Source of the DNA: Roseiarcus fermentans
Lineage (GTDB): Bacteria > Pseudomonadota > Alphaproteobacteria > Rhizobiales > Beijerinckiaceae
Direction of reading: 5' to 3'
NCBI RefSeq assembly: GCF_003315135.1
Contig: NZ_QNRK01000009.1
Location: forward strand, 49,997-113,996
DNA length: 64,000 nt
The notes beneath the pieces were generated by a model. That model searched no databases. It worked only from the letters and a program-made list of their open reading frames with translations, and had not been told where the DNA came from. Below are positions 18,335 through 26,409 of this stretch, one piece after another; within the stretch, counting starts at the first letter, position 1, and the number at the start of each line of letters is the position of its first letter. The position numbers and the translations under genes are program-made.

Positions 18335-19362
18335 CGGCCGAACCCGCCGTGCTCGCCGTCTCCGGGCTCACCGTCACCTATCCGCGCGGTTTCGGCCGGC
18401 CGCCGCTGACCGCCGTCGCGGACGTTTCGTTCACCGTCGGCCGCGGCGAGACGGTGTCGATCGTCGGCGAATCGGGTTCGGGCAAGACCACGATCGGATC
18501 GGCCATTCTCGGTCTCCAGCCGGCGGCGAAGGGGGAGATCCTGCTCCACGGCGTCGACATCGCCGGCATGAGCCGGCGCCAGCGCAGCGCTTTCCGCGAA
18601 ACCCTGCAGGCGGTGTTCCAGGACCCGTTCAGTTCGCTCGACCCGTCGAAGTCGATCGGCGACGCCGTCGGCGAACCTCTGCGGGTGGCCGCGCCGAAGC
18701 TCGGGTCCGAGGCGGTACGGCGGCGGGCGGCCGAGGCGCTGACGCGGGTCGGCCTCGACCCGGCCGTCATGCGCCGGTTCCCGGCGGAGTTCTCCGGCGG
18801 CCAGCGGCAACGGATCGCGATCGCGCGGGCGCTGATCCTGAAGCCGGCGATCGTCGTGTGCGACGAGGCGGTGAGCGCGCTCGACGTGTCGGTGCAGGCG
18901 CAGGTGCTCAATTTGCTCGAAGAGCTGCAGCGCGAGGAGGGCGTCAGCTACATCTTCATCTCGCACAATATGGCGGCGGTGCGGCACATTTCCGACCGGA
19001 TCGTCGTCCTCTACCGCGGCCGGGTGATGGAAGACGGCTCGGCCGAGGCCGTCTGCGACCGGCCCGCCCATCCCTACACAAGGTCGCTGCTGGCCTCCGT
19101 TCCCCTGCCCGACGTGCGCGCGCAGCGCGAGCGTCGCCGGGTGCGCGCGCTCACGATCGCGCCCGCGCGCAACGCCGCGACGCCTTCGACCGGCTGCCCG
19201 TTCGCGCCGCGCTGCCCGTTCGCGGCGGACATCTGCGTCGCCGCGCCGCCGCCGCTGATCGAGACCGGCGACGGGCGACGGGTCGCGTGCGTCCGGATCG
19301 CGGACATCCCGCCGGCGGACGACCTGGCCTCGCTCGAACTTTCGGGCGGCGACGGGCGGTGA
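18331..19362 (+). CDS. Peptide-type ABC transporter ATP-binding protein (DppF-like)
   Basis: The 343-residue ATPase has Walker A GESGSGKT (about 47-54), signature FSGGQRQR (about 154), Walker B IVVCDEAVSALD (about 174-185) and the H-loop FISHNMAAV. The oligopeptide-transporter C-terminal region ends with CPFAPRCPFAADIC. It starts at GTG 18331, which overlaps the preceding stop (GTGA) and has an AGGAGC ribosome site. It is the second nucleotide-binding subunit and would dimerise with the ATPase half of the fusion. Last gene of the operon. Confidence 0.9.
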   Translation: MTAEPAVLAVSGLTVTYPRGFGRPPLTAVADVSFTVGRGETVSIVGESGSGKTTIGSAILGLQPAAKGEILLHGVDIAGMSRRQRSAFRETLQAVFQDPFSSLDPSKSIGDAVGEPLRVAAPKLGSEAVRRRAAEALTRVGLDPAVMRRFPAEFSGGQRQRIAIARALILKPAIVVCDEAVSALDVSVQAQVLNLLEELQREEGVSYIFISHNMAAVRHISDRIVVLYRGRVMEDGSAEAVCDRPAHPYTRSLLASVPLPDVRAQRERRRVRALTIAPARNAATPSTGCPFAPRCPFAADICVAAPPPLIETGDGRRVACVRIADIPPADDLASLELSGGDGR

Positions 19363-19390
19363 TCGCGCGCGGCGGGGTTTCGGCGACCGC

Positions 19391-19987
19391 TCAATTGAAC
19401 TTGACCAAATCCTGGAAGATCAGCTGAGTCCAAGTGGATCCACGCGCCTGGACGAGCAAACCGCCCTCTTCGAGCTTGCCGAGATTGACGGGCGCGAATC
19501 CGAGTTGTTCAACCAGGGCCGCCACTTGCGAGGCCGCGTCTTCATCGTCGCTCGACAGGAAAGCGACCCGCCGCCCGCCCTTGACGTCCGGGTCCTGCGC
19601 CAGCGTCCGCGCCGGCAAATGGTTGAAGGCCTTCACCAGTCTCGAGCCGACCAGCGCTCGGGCGTTGACGACGGAAGACGGAAGACCGCCGAGCGCGTCC
19701 GGCGATACGCCGTAGGCGTTGGTGGCGTCGATCACGATCTTGCCCCGCCAGTCCGCCGCCTTGGCGAGCTCATTTTGCAACCCGAAGGGGACCGCCAGGA
19801 TGACGATCCTGGCCTTGAGCGCGTCCTGCAGCGAGCTCGCGGTCACGGTCGGCCCGATCGCCTCGGCTTGCGGCGCGATCGCCTCGGGCGGCCGCCGGGC
19901 CGCCACGGAGACTGCAATGGTCTTCCGGGCGAACGCCCGGGCAAGCGCCTGGCCGACGGCGCCAAACCCTATGATCGCAAAGCTCAT
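19391..19987 (-). CDS. NADPH-dependent F420-reductase-like NAD(P)-binding protein
   Basis: The 198-residue protein has a GxGxxG Rossmann motif at the very N-terminus (FAIIGFGAVGQALARAFA), then IVILAVPFGLQNELAKAADW and the AFNHLPA segment of the F420:NADP oxidoreductase/NADP reductase coenzyme F420 family. Despite the family name, alphaproteobacterial members need not use F420. It lies 142 bp downstream of an SDR on the same strand and may share its transcript and LysR control. Confidence 0.8.
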   Translation of the reverse strand: MSFAIIGFGAVGQALARAFARKTIAVSVAARRPPEAIAPQAEAIGPTVTASSLQDALKARIVILAVPFGLQNELAKAADWRGKIVIDATNAYGVSPDALGGLPSSVVNARALVGSRLVKAFNHLPARTLAQDPDVKGGRRVAFLSSDDEDAASQVAALVEQLGFAPVNLGKLEEGGLLVQARGSTWTQLIFQDLVKFN

Positions 19988-20129
19988 GAGATCTCCCGAT
20001 CGCTGTTTAGGGGTGGAAATGCCCGGACGAACGCAGGCGCGTTTGACCGGGGCTGTCGCCTACCCCGGGAGGGCAACCGATGGTTTGGCCCTTCCCGGAG
20101 CCGCGCTGAGGAATTGAAGAGCGGGCGCC

Positions 20130-20924
20130 CTATGCAATTGTCCGAACGACGCCGCCGTCGACCCGCAAGGAAGCGCCTGTCGTCGCCGACGCCTGCTCCG
20201 AGCAGACGTAGACCACCAGGTTCGCGACTTCTTCGGTTGTCGCAAAGCGATTGAGGAGCGTTGTCGGGCGCATCGTTCTCAAGAACTGTTGCTCGGCTTC
20301 CTGTTGCGTAATGCCTTGCTCTTGTGCGGCCGCCTTCATCCAGCCGCGGATGATCTCCGAATTCGTCGGACCCGGGAGGACCGAATTGACGGTGACGCCG
20401 GTTCCTCCGACCGCCTCGGCCAAGCCTCTCGCAATGGCGAGCTGAGCGGTCTTGGTCATGGCGTAGTCAATCATGTCCTTGGGGATTGCGAGCGCAGACT
20501 CGCTGCTGATGAACACGACACGCCCCCAGCCGCGCTTCGTCATGTTCGGCACATAGTGGCGGGCGGCGCGAACGCCGCTCATGACGTTCAGCTCGAAGAG
20601 ATCGGTCCACTCGCGGTCGCCAATTTCGAAGAAGGACTTCGGGCGCCCCGTGCCCACATTGTTGACGAGAATGTCCGCATCCGGCGCTTGCGCGAACAAG
20701 TCCGCCGCGCCTTCCGGGGTCGCAAGGTCGGCGGAGACGCCGGTGAACTCGCCTTTTGGGAAAAGCGCGCGCAAGTCGCGAAGCGCAGCAGCGACCCGTT
20801 CCCGGCCGCGGCCGTTGATCACGACCGCGGCGCCCGCACGCGCCAGCCCTTCCGCAATGGCTCGGCCGATCCCTGCCGTGGATCCCGTGACAACAGCCTT
20901 GCGGCCCTTCAGCTCGATGTTCAT
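20130..20924 (-). CDS. SDR family oxidoreductase (LysR-paired)
   Basis: The 264-residue SDR has TGSTAGIGRAIAEGLA for cofactor, LVNNVGTG, and Ser-Tyr-Lys in ISSESALAIP...YAMTK. C-terminal LRVDGGVV is the usual terminal signature. It reads away from the LysR gene at 21026, with 101 bp and an ATGGG-N7-CCCAT dyad between. Substrate unknown; an aldehyde/ketone or quinone-type stressor would fit the neighbourhood. Confidence 0.88.
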   Translation of the reverse strand: MNIELKGRKAVVTGSTAGIGRAIAEGLARAGAAVVINGRGRERVAAALRDLRALFPKGEFTGVSADLATPEGAADLFAQAPDADILVNNVGTGRPKSFFEIGDREWTDLFELNVMSGVRAARHYVPNMTKRGWGRVVFISSESALAIPKDMIDYAMTKTAQLAIARGLAEAVGGTGVTVNSVLPGPTNSEIIRGWMKAAAQEQGITQQEAEQQFLRTMRPTTLLNRFATTEEVANLVVYVCSEQASATTGASLRVDGGVVRTIA

Positions 20925-20983
20925 GACGCGGCTCCTTCCAATGAGGTCGGAGCCGTATCTGGGTCATGTTCCGGACGTCGATA

Positions 20984-21000
20984 ATGGGTTACGTTCCCAT
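20984..21000. promoter_or_regulatory. Candidate LysR operator
   Basis: ATGGG-TTACGTT-CCCAT is an inverted repeat of the LysR-box type (arms separated by 7 bases), midway between the divergent SDR and LysR genes. AT-rich bases (aacattaattc) follow it toward the LysR start. Confidence 0.5.
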
Positions 21001-21025
21001 AACATTAATTCACCGGAGGAATGGA

Positions 21026-21916
21026 ATGGATCGATTCCAGGAACTCAACGCCTTCATCGCCGTGGTGGAATCCGGCGGTTTTTCCGCCGCGGCGCGCACG
21101 ACCGGGGATTCCCAGCCCGCGGTCAGCAAGGCGATCGGCGCGCTGGAAAAGCGACTTGGCGTAAGGCTGCTCAACCGAAGCACACGCCGGGTGACCCTGA
21201 CCGATCAGGGTCGGCAGTACTATGACCGGACAAAGCCGCTGATTGATGAGATTCAGGACGCCGATAGCGAACTGACCAGCAGCACGCTGAGCGTTTCGGG
21301 CTCAATTCGGATCGCGGCGTCCAGCACTTTTGGCCGCCTTCATGTTTTGCCGCTCATCCCCGACCTGCTGGCGTGCAATCCCGGCCTCCAGGTGGATCTC
21401 GTTCTCTCGGACATCGTGCGCGATATGGTGGAAGATCGGATCGACCTGGCGATCCGCGTCGGCCCTGTCCATGAACCCGAGGCGGTGGTCCGGCGCGTGG
21501 CCGTCACCCCCCTCGTATGCGTAGGGTCTCGCGGTTATTTCGAGCGCCGCGGGATCCCAAAGACCCCTTCGGAGCTCGCCGAGCACAATTGTCTTCTGTA
21601 TGGCGGCCTGACCGAGGAGGCGAACTGGCCGTTCGTGGGGCGAGACGGTCGATTCCGCGTGCCGGTTCGAGGGAATCTCTCGTCTAACAGCGTCGAAACA
21701 ATTCGGGCCGCGGTTCTGGCCGGTGTCGGAATAGGCCTGTTCGCCAAGGTTACGATCGCCGATGAACTCCGCGATCTCGAAGTCATCTCTATCCTCGAGG
21801 AATTCATAGGCGATGTCAGAGATATCAGCCTCGTCTGGCCAAAACGCCGTTTCGTGCCGGCGCGTGTCCGCCAGGTGACCGATTTCTTCGCGGAGGCCAT
21901 TCCGCGGCGGACTTAG
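21026..21916 (+). CDS. LysR family transcriptional regulator
   Basis: The 296-residue regulator has the LysR HTH (MDRFQELNAFIAVVESGGF; SQPAVSKAIGALEKRLGVR) and the CrgA/DhlR-like effector domain (IRIAASSTFGRLHVLPL; DLAIRVGPV). A CGGAGGA ribosome site lies five bases before ATG 21026. It probably regulates the divergent SDR and the NADP reductase-like gene behind it. Confidence 0.88.
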   Translation: MDRFQELNAFIAVVESGGFSAAARTTGDSQPAVSKAIGALEKRLGVRLLNRSTRRVTLTDQGRQYYDRTKPLIDEIQDADSELTSSTLSVSGSIRIAASSTFGRLHVLPLIPDLLACNPGLQVDLVLSDIVRDMVEDRIDLAIRVGPVHEPEAVVRRVAVTPLVCVGSRGYFERRGIPKTPSELAEHNCLLYGGLTEEANWPFVGRDGRFRVPVRGNLSSNSVETIRAAVLAGVGIGLFAKVTIADELRDLEVISILEEFIGDVRDISLVWPKRRFVPARVRQVTDFFAEAIPRRT

Positions 21917-22145
21917 GTTTTCGCGGACAGTTTGCCAAACTCGCCCGCTATCCCGCAAATTCGCCTCGGTCTCCCCCGATGTCGCAGGAATGTTCACGGT
22001 CCCGCGCCGCGCCTCTGGCGGGGAGCGACGACGGACTCGCGAGCCTCGCGCCCCCGCTCGATCGCTGCAGCGGCCGCTTTGCCGATCTCATCGAGGCGGA
22101 GCCGTCGGCCGAGCGGTCGGACCCGCCCCGCTTGCCCAATCGGCT

Positions 22146-22514
22146 TCAGCGCCGCGAATCGTACTGCCGCCGGTTGGCGTGGATGATCCCGAGATGGCCG
22201 CGGACCCATTGCGCCAGCCGCCGGGCCGGCTCGGCCAGCGACCGCCCCAGCGCGGTCAAGTCGTATTCGACCTGCGGCGGGGTGGTGGCGCACACCGTGC
22301 GCTTCACCATGCCGTCGCGCTCGAGGGCCTTGAGGGTCCGTGTCAGCATCTGCTGCGAGATGCCCTCGACCCGGCGCTTGAGGTCGTTGAAACGCCGCGG
22401 TCCGTCGGACAGCGTGACCACCACCTGCATGGTCCATTTGTCGCCGACCCGGCTCAAAACCTCGCTGATCGCGCGACAGTCGGCCGACTCCACCGGCGAA
22501 GCGGTCTCATCCAT
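22146..22514 (-). CDS. HxlR family regulator
   Basis: The 122-residue product is a single winged-helix of the HxlR group: AISEVLSRVGDKWTMQVVV, RRFNDLKRRVEGISQQMLTRTLKALERDG, then a C-terminal dimer helix. A Cys (residue 13, SADCRA) in front of the domain is where redox-sensing HxlR proteins carry their reactive Cys. It is divergent from the GST gene at 22625. Repeats GTGACCA (22515) and TGGTCAC (22557) in the spacer may mark binding sites. Confidence 0.85.
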   Translation of the reverse strand: MDETASPVESADCRAISEVLSRVGDKWTMQVVVTLSDGPRRFNDLKRRVEGISQQMLTRTLKALERDGMVKRTVCATTPPQVEYDLTALGRSLAEPARRLAQWVRGHLGIIHANRRQYDSRR

Positions 22515-22624
22515 GTGACCAGGCCCCGAAATTATGCGTTCTGGACGGCCAGCATATGGTCACTTATCTGGTTCTGGTCAACTTTGTGGACCGCATCGGG
22601 CGGTCTGCCAGGAAGGAACTGACC

Positions 22625-23209
22625 ATGATCCTCTACTACGCTCCCGGCGCCTGCAGCCAGGCCAGCCACATCGCGCTGATCGAGGCGGGGCTGCCGCACA
22701 CGCTGGTCCGGGTCAATCGCGAGCGCCGGACCGAGGACGGCCGCGACTTCGCGGCGATCAACCCGAAGGGCTACACGCCCGCGCTCAAGCTCGACGACGG
22801 GACGATTCTCACGGAAAACCTCGCCATTCTCGCCTACATCGCCGATCTGACCGGCAAACTGTCGCCCGAGGACGGCCTCGCCCGCTGGCGAGCGCTGGAA
22901 GCGACCGCCTTCATGACCACCGAGATCCACGGCCAATTCAGGCCGTTCTTCTCCGACGCGCCAGAAGCCGAGACAGACAAGGCGCGGCGGATGCTGGACA
23001 AGCGATTCGCAACCCTCGCCGACCAGCTCGGCGACAAGCCGTTCCTGGCGAGCGATCAGATGACGATCGCCGACCCCTATCTCTTCGTCATGCTGTCGTG
23101 GGCGGCGATGTTCGGGATCGAAGCGCCGGAACCGCTCGTCCGCTATCACGCGCGGCTGAAGACCCTGCCGTCGATCGCCCGCGCGCTCGCCGCGGAAGGC
23201 CTCGCCTGA
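22625..23209 (+). CDS. Glutathione S-transferase, beta-class-like
   Basis: The 194-residue GST has a thioredoxin-like N-terminal domain (MILYYAPGACSQASHIALIE) with Cys10 at the beta-class position, the cis-Pro strand NPKGYTPAL, and the glutathione-gamma-Glu contact in LTENLAILAYIAD. The C-terminal domain is helical with the N-cap motif MTIADPYLFVML. It conjugates or reduces electrophiles with glutathione. An AGGAAGG ribosome site precedes ATG 22625. The divergent HxlR regulator is the likely controller. Confidence 0.9.
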   Translation: MILYYAPGACSQASHIALIEAGLPHTLVRVNRERRTEDGRDFAAINPKGYTPALKLDDGTILTENLAILAYIADLTGKLSPEDGLARWRALEATAFMTTEIHGQFRPFFSDAPEAETDKARRMLDKRFATLADQLGDKPFLASDQMTIADPYLFVMLSWAAMFGIEAPEPLVRYHARLKTLPSIARALAAEGLA

Positions 23210-23235
23210 CCCCCGGGCCGCAGCGGCCGAGTCCG

Positions 23236-23261
23236 CCGGGAGGCGACGCGCGCCCTCCCGG
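23236..23261. terminator. Bidirectional hairpin between convergent GST and LysR genes
   Basis: CCGGGAGG and CCTCCCGG form a perfect 8-bp stem around a 10-base loop, placed in the 71-bp gap where the GST and the next LysR gene converge. It lacks a T-run. It also resembles the GGGAGGGCGCGCG-type repeat found elsewhere in the window. Confidence 0.5.
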
Positions 23262-23280
23262 TACGGGACCGGAGGCGGAG

Positions 23281-24162
23281 CTAAAGCTCCGCCGCCAGAT
23301 AGTCGATGAAAGCGCGCGCCGCGGGCGACGCCGCCCGTCCGGAGGGAAAGAGCGCGTGCGCTTCCACCGGCGCCATCGTCCAGTCCTCCATGATCCTGGT
23401 CAGATCGCCCCGCTCGATCTCGGCGCGGCAACCCCAAAGCGAGGTGAGCGTGATCCCGAGGCCGGCGACGGCCCCGGCGACGGCGGCCTCGTTCACGGCG
23501 GTCGTCAATTGCCCCTCGACCCGCACCGATCGGGTCTGGCCGCTCTTCCGGAAGGTCCAGGCGTTTGGACCGCTCGCTCCGCCGGGTCCGATGATCACCG
23601 CGTGAGACGCCAGGTCTTCCGGGTTGCGCGGTCGTCCGCGACGCGCGAGGTAGGCCGGCGAAGCCGCGAGGACACGCGGCGCCTCCGAAAGCTTGCGCGC
23701 CACCACGCTCGAATCCGGCAGCGAGCCGAGCCGAAGCGCCACGTCGACCCCATCGACGATCAGGTCCTGGCGCTGATCATTGATGCCCAGGTCGATGCGC
23801 AGCGCCGGATGAAGCTCGAGAAACTTCGGCAGACGAGGGATCACCTCGCGAACCCCGAAGCTGGACGAGACGGCGACCCGAACCAGGCCGCGCAGTTCCC
23901 CGGTCCCGCGGGCCACGTGATCGGCCTCCTCGAGCGCCGCCAGCAAAGGCTCGACCCGCGCGAGATAGTCCGCGCCCGCCTCGGTCAGCGTCACCGCGCG
24001 GGTCGTCCTGACCAGCAGCCTCGCGCCGACCTCCGCTTCCAGTTGGGCGAGAATGCGCGAGATTGAAGGCTGCGACAGACCGAGGTCGCGGCCCGCGCGC
24101 GAAAAGCTTCCGGAGTGCGCGGTCCGGACAAAGATCCGTAGCGCCAACAGTCGATCGGTCAT
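23281..24162 (-). CDS. LysR family transcriptional regulator
   Basis: The 293-residue regulator has the HTH DRLLALRIFVRTAHSGSF / LGLSQPSISRILAQLEAEVG, and the effector domain starts near LVRVAVSSSFGVREVIPRL. It diverges from the SDR gene at 24395. A 7-5-7 dyad lies only 7 bases upstream of its start, as expected for autoregulation. A decayed duplicate of its first 40 codons plus this operator sits at 25290-25431, upstream of the peroxiredoxin gene. Confidence 0.88.
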   Translation of the reverse strand: MTDRLLALRIFVRTAHSGSFSRAGRDLGLSQPSISRILAQLEAEVGARLLVRTTRAVTLTEAGADYLARVEPLLAALEEADHVARGTGELRGLVRVAVSSSFGVREVIPRLPKFLELHPALRIDLGINDQRQDLIVDGVDVALRLGSLPDSSVVARKLSEAPRVLAASPAYLARRGRPRNPEDLASHAVIIGPGGASGPNAWTFRKSGQTRSVRVEGQLTTAVNEAAVAGAVAGLGITLTSLWGCRAEIERGDLTRIMEDWTMAPVEAHALFPSGRAASPAARAFIDYLAAEL

Positions 24163-24169
24163 TTGCAGA

Positions 24170-24188
24170 GCAAATAGAACTTATTTGC
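24170..24188. promoter_or_regulatory. LysR operator (7-5-7 dyad)
   Basis: GCAAATA-GAACT-TATTTGC is a perfect inverted repeat just upstream of the LysR start. A degenerate copy is preserved at 25413-25431 in front of the peroxiredoxin gene, which argues that this is a functional site. A TTGACC/17 bp/TATCGT promoter candidate for the SDR lies further along, at about 24313-24341. Confidence 0.65.
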
Positions 24189-24394
24189 GATCGTCGTCTA
24201 GCGGCGGCGGCGCAAATGAATGAGCCTCGAGCTCCGCCCGCCCGCCCACCCGCCTCGTCGAAGCGACGTGGTCGTCCCTGGCGACATTTTAAAACATTTG
24301 GTTCGAAACTCCTTGACCGCGCCTGTCGCGCCGATTATCGTACCAAATAGTTCTAAATAGGCGAGGCGACACGGGCGTCGCAAGGAGAGTTCGC

Positions 24395-25141
24395 ATGGAA
24401 CGGTACGAAGCGAAGCGGGCGGTGATCATCGGCGGCACGAGCGGCATGGGGCTCGCGACGGCGAAGATGCTCCTCGACGGGGGGGCCCGCGTTCTGGTGA
24501 CGGGACGCTCGCAGGCCGGCCTCGACTCGGCGCAGAAAGAGCTCGGCAAGGGCGGCGTCGTGGTTTCGAGCGACGCGCGGTCGCTGACGGACATCGACGC
24601 CCTCGCCGCTCGCGTGAAGGCCGAGTTCGACACTGTCGACCTGCTCTTCGTCAACGCCGGGTTCGGCCTCTTCGCCCCTCTCGAGAACACGACCGAGGCG
24701 ATCTACGACGAGATGTTCAACCTGAACGCCAAGGGACCGTTCTTCGCGGTGCAGAAGCTCGCGCCGCTGATCAATCGGGGAGGCGCGGTCGTCCTCACGA
24801 CCTCCGTCGCAAACGTCAAGGGAATGCCCGGCCTGGCCGCCTACGGAGCCGCCAAGGCCGCGCTCCGATCGTTCGCGCGGGTGCTCGCCGTCGAGCTTCT
24901 TCCCCGCGGGATTCGCGTCAACGCGGTGACGCCCGGCCCCATCGACACGCCGATCATCGGCAAGGCGTTTCCCGACAAAGACATGGCTGGCGGGATCGCT
25001 CGGCAGATGCGCGAAGCCAATCCGATGAAGCGCTTGGGGACATCGGAGGAAGTCGCGAAGGCCGTTCTCTTCCTCGCGTTCGACGCGACCTACACGACCG
25101 GCGCCGAACTCCCGGTCGATGGCGGCTGGTCGCAACTCTGA
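24395..25141 (+). CDS. SDR family oxidoreductase
   Basis: The 248-residue SDR has IIGGTSGMGLATAKMLLDGG, VNAGFG, the catalytic TSVANVKGMPGLAAYGAAK (Ser, Tyr-x3-Lys) and terminal LPVDGGWS. It is closest within the window to the SDR at 38437 (shared GGTSGM and VKG segments). An AAGGAGAG ribosome site precedes ATG. Divergent from the LysR at 23281. Confidence 0.88.
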   Translation: MERYEAKRAVIIGGTSGMGLATAKMLLDGGARVLVTGRSQAGLDSAQKELGKGGVVVSSDARSLTDIDALAARVKAEFDTVDLLFVNAGFGLFAPLENTTEAIYDEMFNLNAKGPFFAVQKLAPLINRGGAVVLTTSVANVKGMPGLAAYGAAKAALRSFARVLAVELLPRGIRVNAVTPGPIDTPIIGKAFPDKDMAGGIARQMREANPMKRLGTSEEVAKAVLFLAFDATYTTGAELPVDGGWSQL

Positions 25142-25289
25142 AGGCGACTGATCCGATTGAGACGATGATCGCGGCGGTCTGATGGACGTGCGCCGGTCGG
25201 CTCGCCTGTCCGCTGGCCGATCCTCTCGCGGACAGCGGCCATGGCCGCCGAGAAAACGGCGCAACCCGCGCCGCTTCCTCCGCCGCCGG

Positions 25290-25405
25290 ATGAGCGAGAA
25301 TGCGCGAGATCGACCCCAGACCGAGGTCGCGGCCGGCGCGCGAAAACGCGTCCGGAAGCGCCCCGCCCGGACAATCGTTCGTCGCGCCGACAGCCGGTCA
25401 CTCAT
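25290..25405 (-). pseudogene. LysR regulator N-terminal fragment (relic)
   Basis: From ATG 25405 the minus strand reads MSDRLSARRTIVR and then, after a frameshift, matches SFSRAGRDLGL...SRILA of the LysR gene at 23281-24162. Similarity covers about 40 codons and continues upstream through the operator (25413-25431) to about 25468. The effector domain is absent. The fragment diverges from the peroxiredoxin gene in the same way the intact LysR diverges from its SDR. Confidence 0.8.
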
Positions 25406-25412
25406 TTGCGGA

Positions 25413-25431
25413 ACAAATAGAATTTATTCGC
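25413..25431. promoter_or_regulatory. Degenerate copy of the LysR operator
   Basis: ACAAATA-GAATT-TATTCGC aligns base for base with the 7-5-7 dyad at 24170-24188, with a few mismatches in the arms. It lies about 80 bp before the peroxiredoxin start. If it still binds, the intact LysR could control the peroxiredoxin in trans. Confidence 0.5.
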
Positions 25432-25510
25432 AAGGGTCGTCTAGCGGCGATGAGGCAAATGGATGAACGTCTCTGCGGCGGTCGGCTACCCGACCTCACG
25501 GGAGACTCTC

Positions 25511-26176
25511 ATGTCGCTTCAGGACAAGCTCGACGCCTTCAAGGCGGATTTCGAAGGCAAAAAGGCGCCGCCCCATGTGGTCGCGGTCATGCACAAGGCC
25601 ACCGCCGATCTCATCGCGTCGGGCCAGGCGGAGCGGGCGCTGAAGGCGGGCGCGAAGGCCCCCGAATTCGCATTGCCCGACGCTCATGGCGCAACAGTCC
25701 GGTCGGCCGACCTGCTCCAGAAGGGCCCGCTCGTTCTGACCTTTTATCGCGGGATCTGGTGCCCCTATTGCAACATGGACCTGCAGGCGATCGAAGCGGT
25801 GGCGAACGAGATTCGCGCCCTCGGCGCGTCGCTGGTTGCGATTTCGCCGCAGACGGCGCCGAGCCGGCGCAAGTCGGAGCGCGAGAACGGGCTCAGCTTC
25901 CCCATTCTCAGCGACCACGGCAACGCGCTCGCCAACCAGTTCGGTCTGCGCTTCCGCCTTCCCGACGACCTGATCGCCGTCTACAAGGGCTTCGGCAACG
26001 ATCTCGCGATCGGCAACGGCGAGGACAGCTGGACGCTGCCGATGCCCGCTCGCTACGTCATCGCGACGGACGGGACGATCGCCTACGCCGAAGTCAACCC
26101 GGATTATACGCGCCGCCCGGACCCGAGCGAATTGGCGCCCGTTCTTCGGCGTCTCCGGGCGAACGCCGCAGCGTAA
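25511..26176 (+). CDS. Peroxiredoxin-like protein (AhpC/TSA family)
   Basis: The 221-residue protein has a thioredoxin fold with the active site TFYRGIWCPYCNMDL (Cys84, Cys87), preceded by APEFALPDAHGATV. This CxxC peroxiredoxin-like subgroup differs from classical 2-Cys AhpC, where the peroxidatic site is PxxxTxxC. It probably reduces peroxides or disulfides in the cytoplasm. A GGGAG ribosome site precedes ATG 25511. A LysR relic with its operator lies directly upstream. Confidence 0.85.
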   Translation: MSLQDKLDAFKADFEGKKAPPHVVAVMHKATADLIASGQAERALKAGAKAPEFALPDAHGATVRSADLLQKGPLVLTFYRGIWCPYCNMDLQAIEAVANEIRALGASLVAISPQTAPSRRKSERENGLSFPILSDHGNALANQFGLRFRLPDDLIAVYKGFGNDLAIGNGEDSWTLPMPARYVIATDGTIAYAEVNPDYTRRPDPSELAPVLRRLRANAAA

Positions 26177-26196
26177 CGGACCGAGCGCCTACTCGT

Positions 26197-26232
26197 CATG
26201 CCGGGCCGCGGACAAGGGCGCAGCCCGGCATG
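26197..26232 (+). terminator. Hairpin downstream of the peroxiredoxin gene
   Basis: CATGCCGGGC (26197-26206) and GCCCGGCATG (26223-26232) form a perfect 10-bp stem with a 16-base loop, 20 bp after the stop codon. It resembles the common interspersed palindromes built on TCATGCCGGGC, so it may double as a repeat element. Confidence 0.6.
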
Positions 26233-26249
26233 TCGACTGGAGCTCCTTC

Positions 26250-26406
26250 ATGATCCGCTTCTCCTATCACCCGACTCCCAACCCCGCCAAGGTCGCCCTG
26301 TTTCTGGAGGAGGCGGGCCTCACCTATGAGGTCGCGCCCGTCGACACCGCGAAAGGCGAACAGCATGCGGCCGCCTTTCGCGCCATCAATCCGAACGGCA
26401 AGGTCC
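26250..26406 (+). pseudogene. Glutathione S-transferase N-terminal fragment
   Basis: From ATG 26250 the reading is MIRFSYHPTPNPAKVALFLE...GLTYEVAPVDTAKGEQH...FRAINPNGKV. This is the first thioredoxin-fold half (about 52 residues) of a Ure2p/YghU-like GST. The similarity stops abruptly where the opposite-strand PucR-like gene ends (26410), after which the frame is antisense noise. The GSH-binding ES/ENLAI motif and the helical domain are missing. It has its own start and a GGAG-like ribosome site, so a short peptide might still be made. Confidence 0.75.
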
Positions 26407-26409
26407 GCC

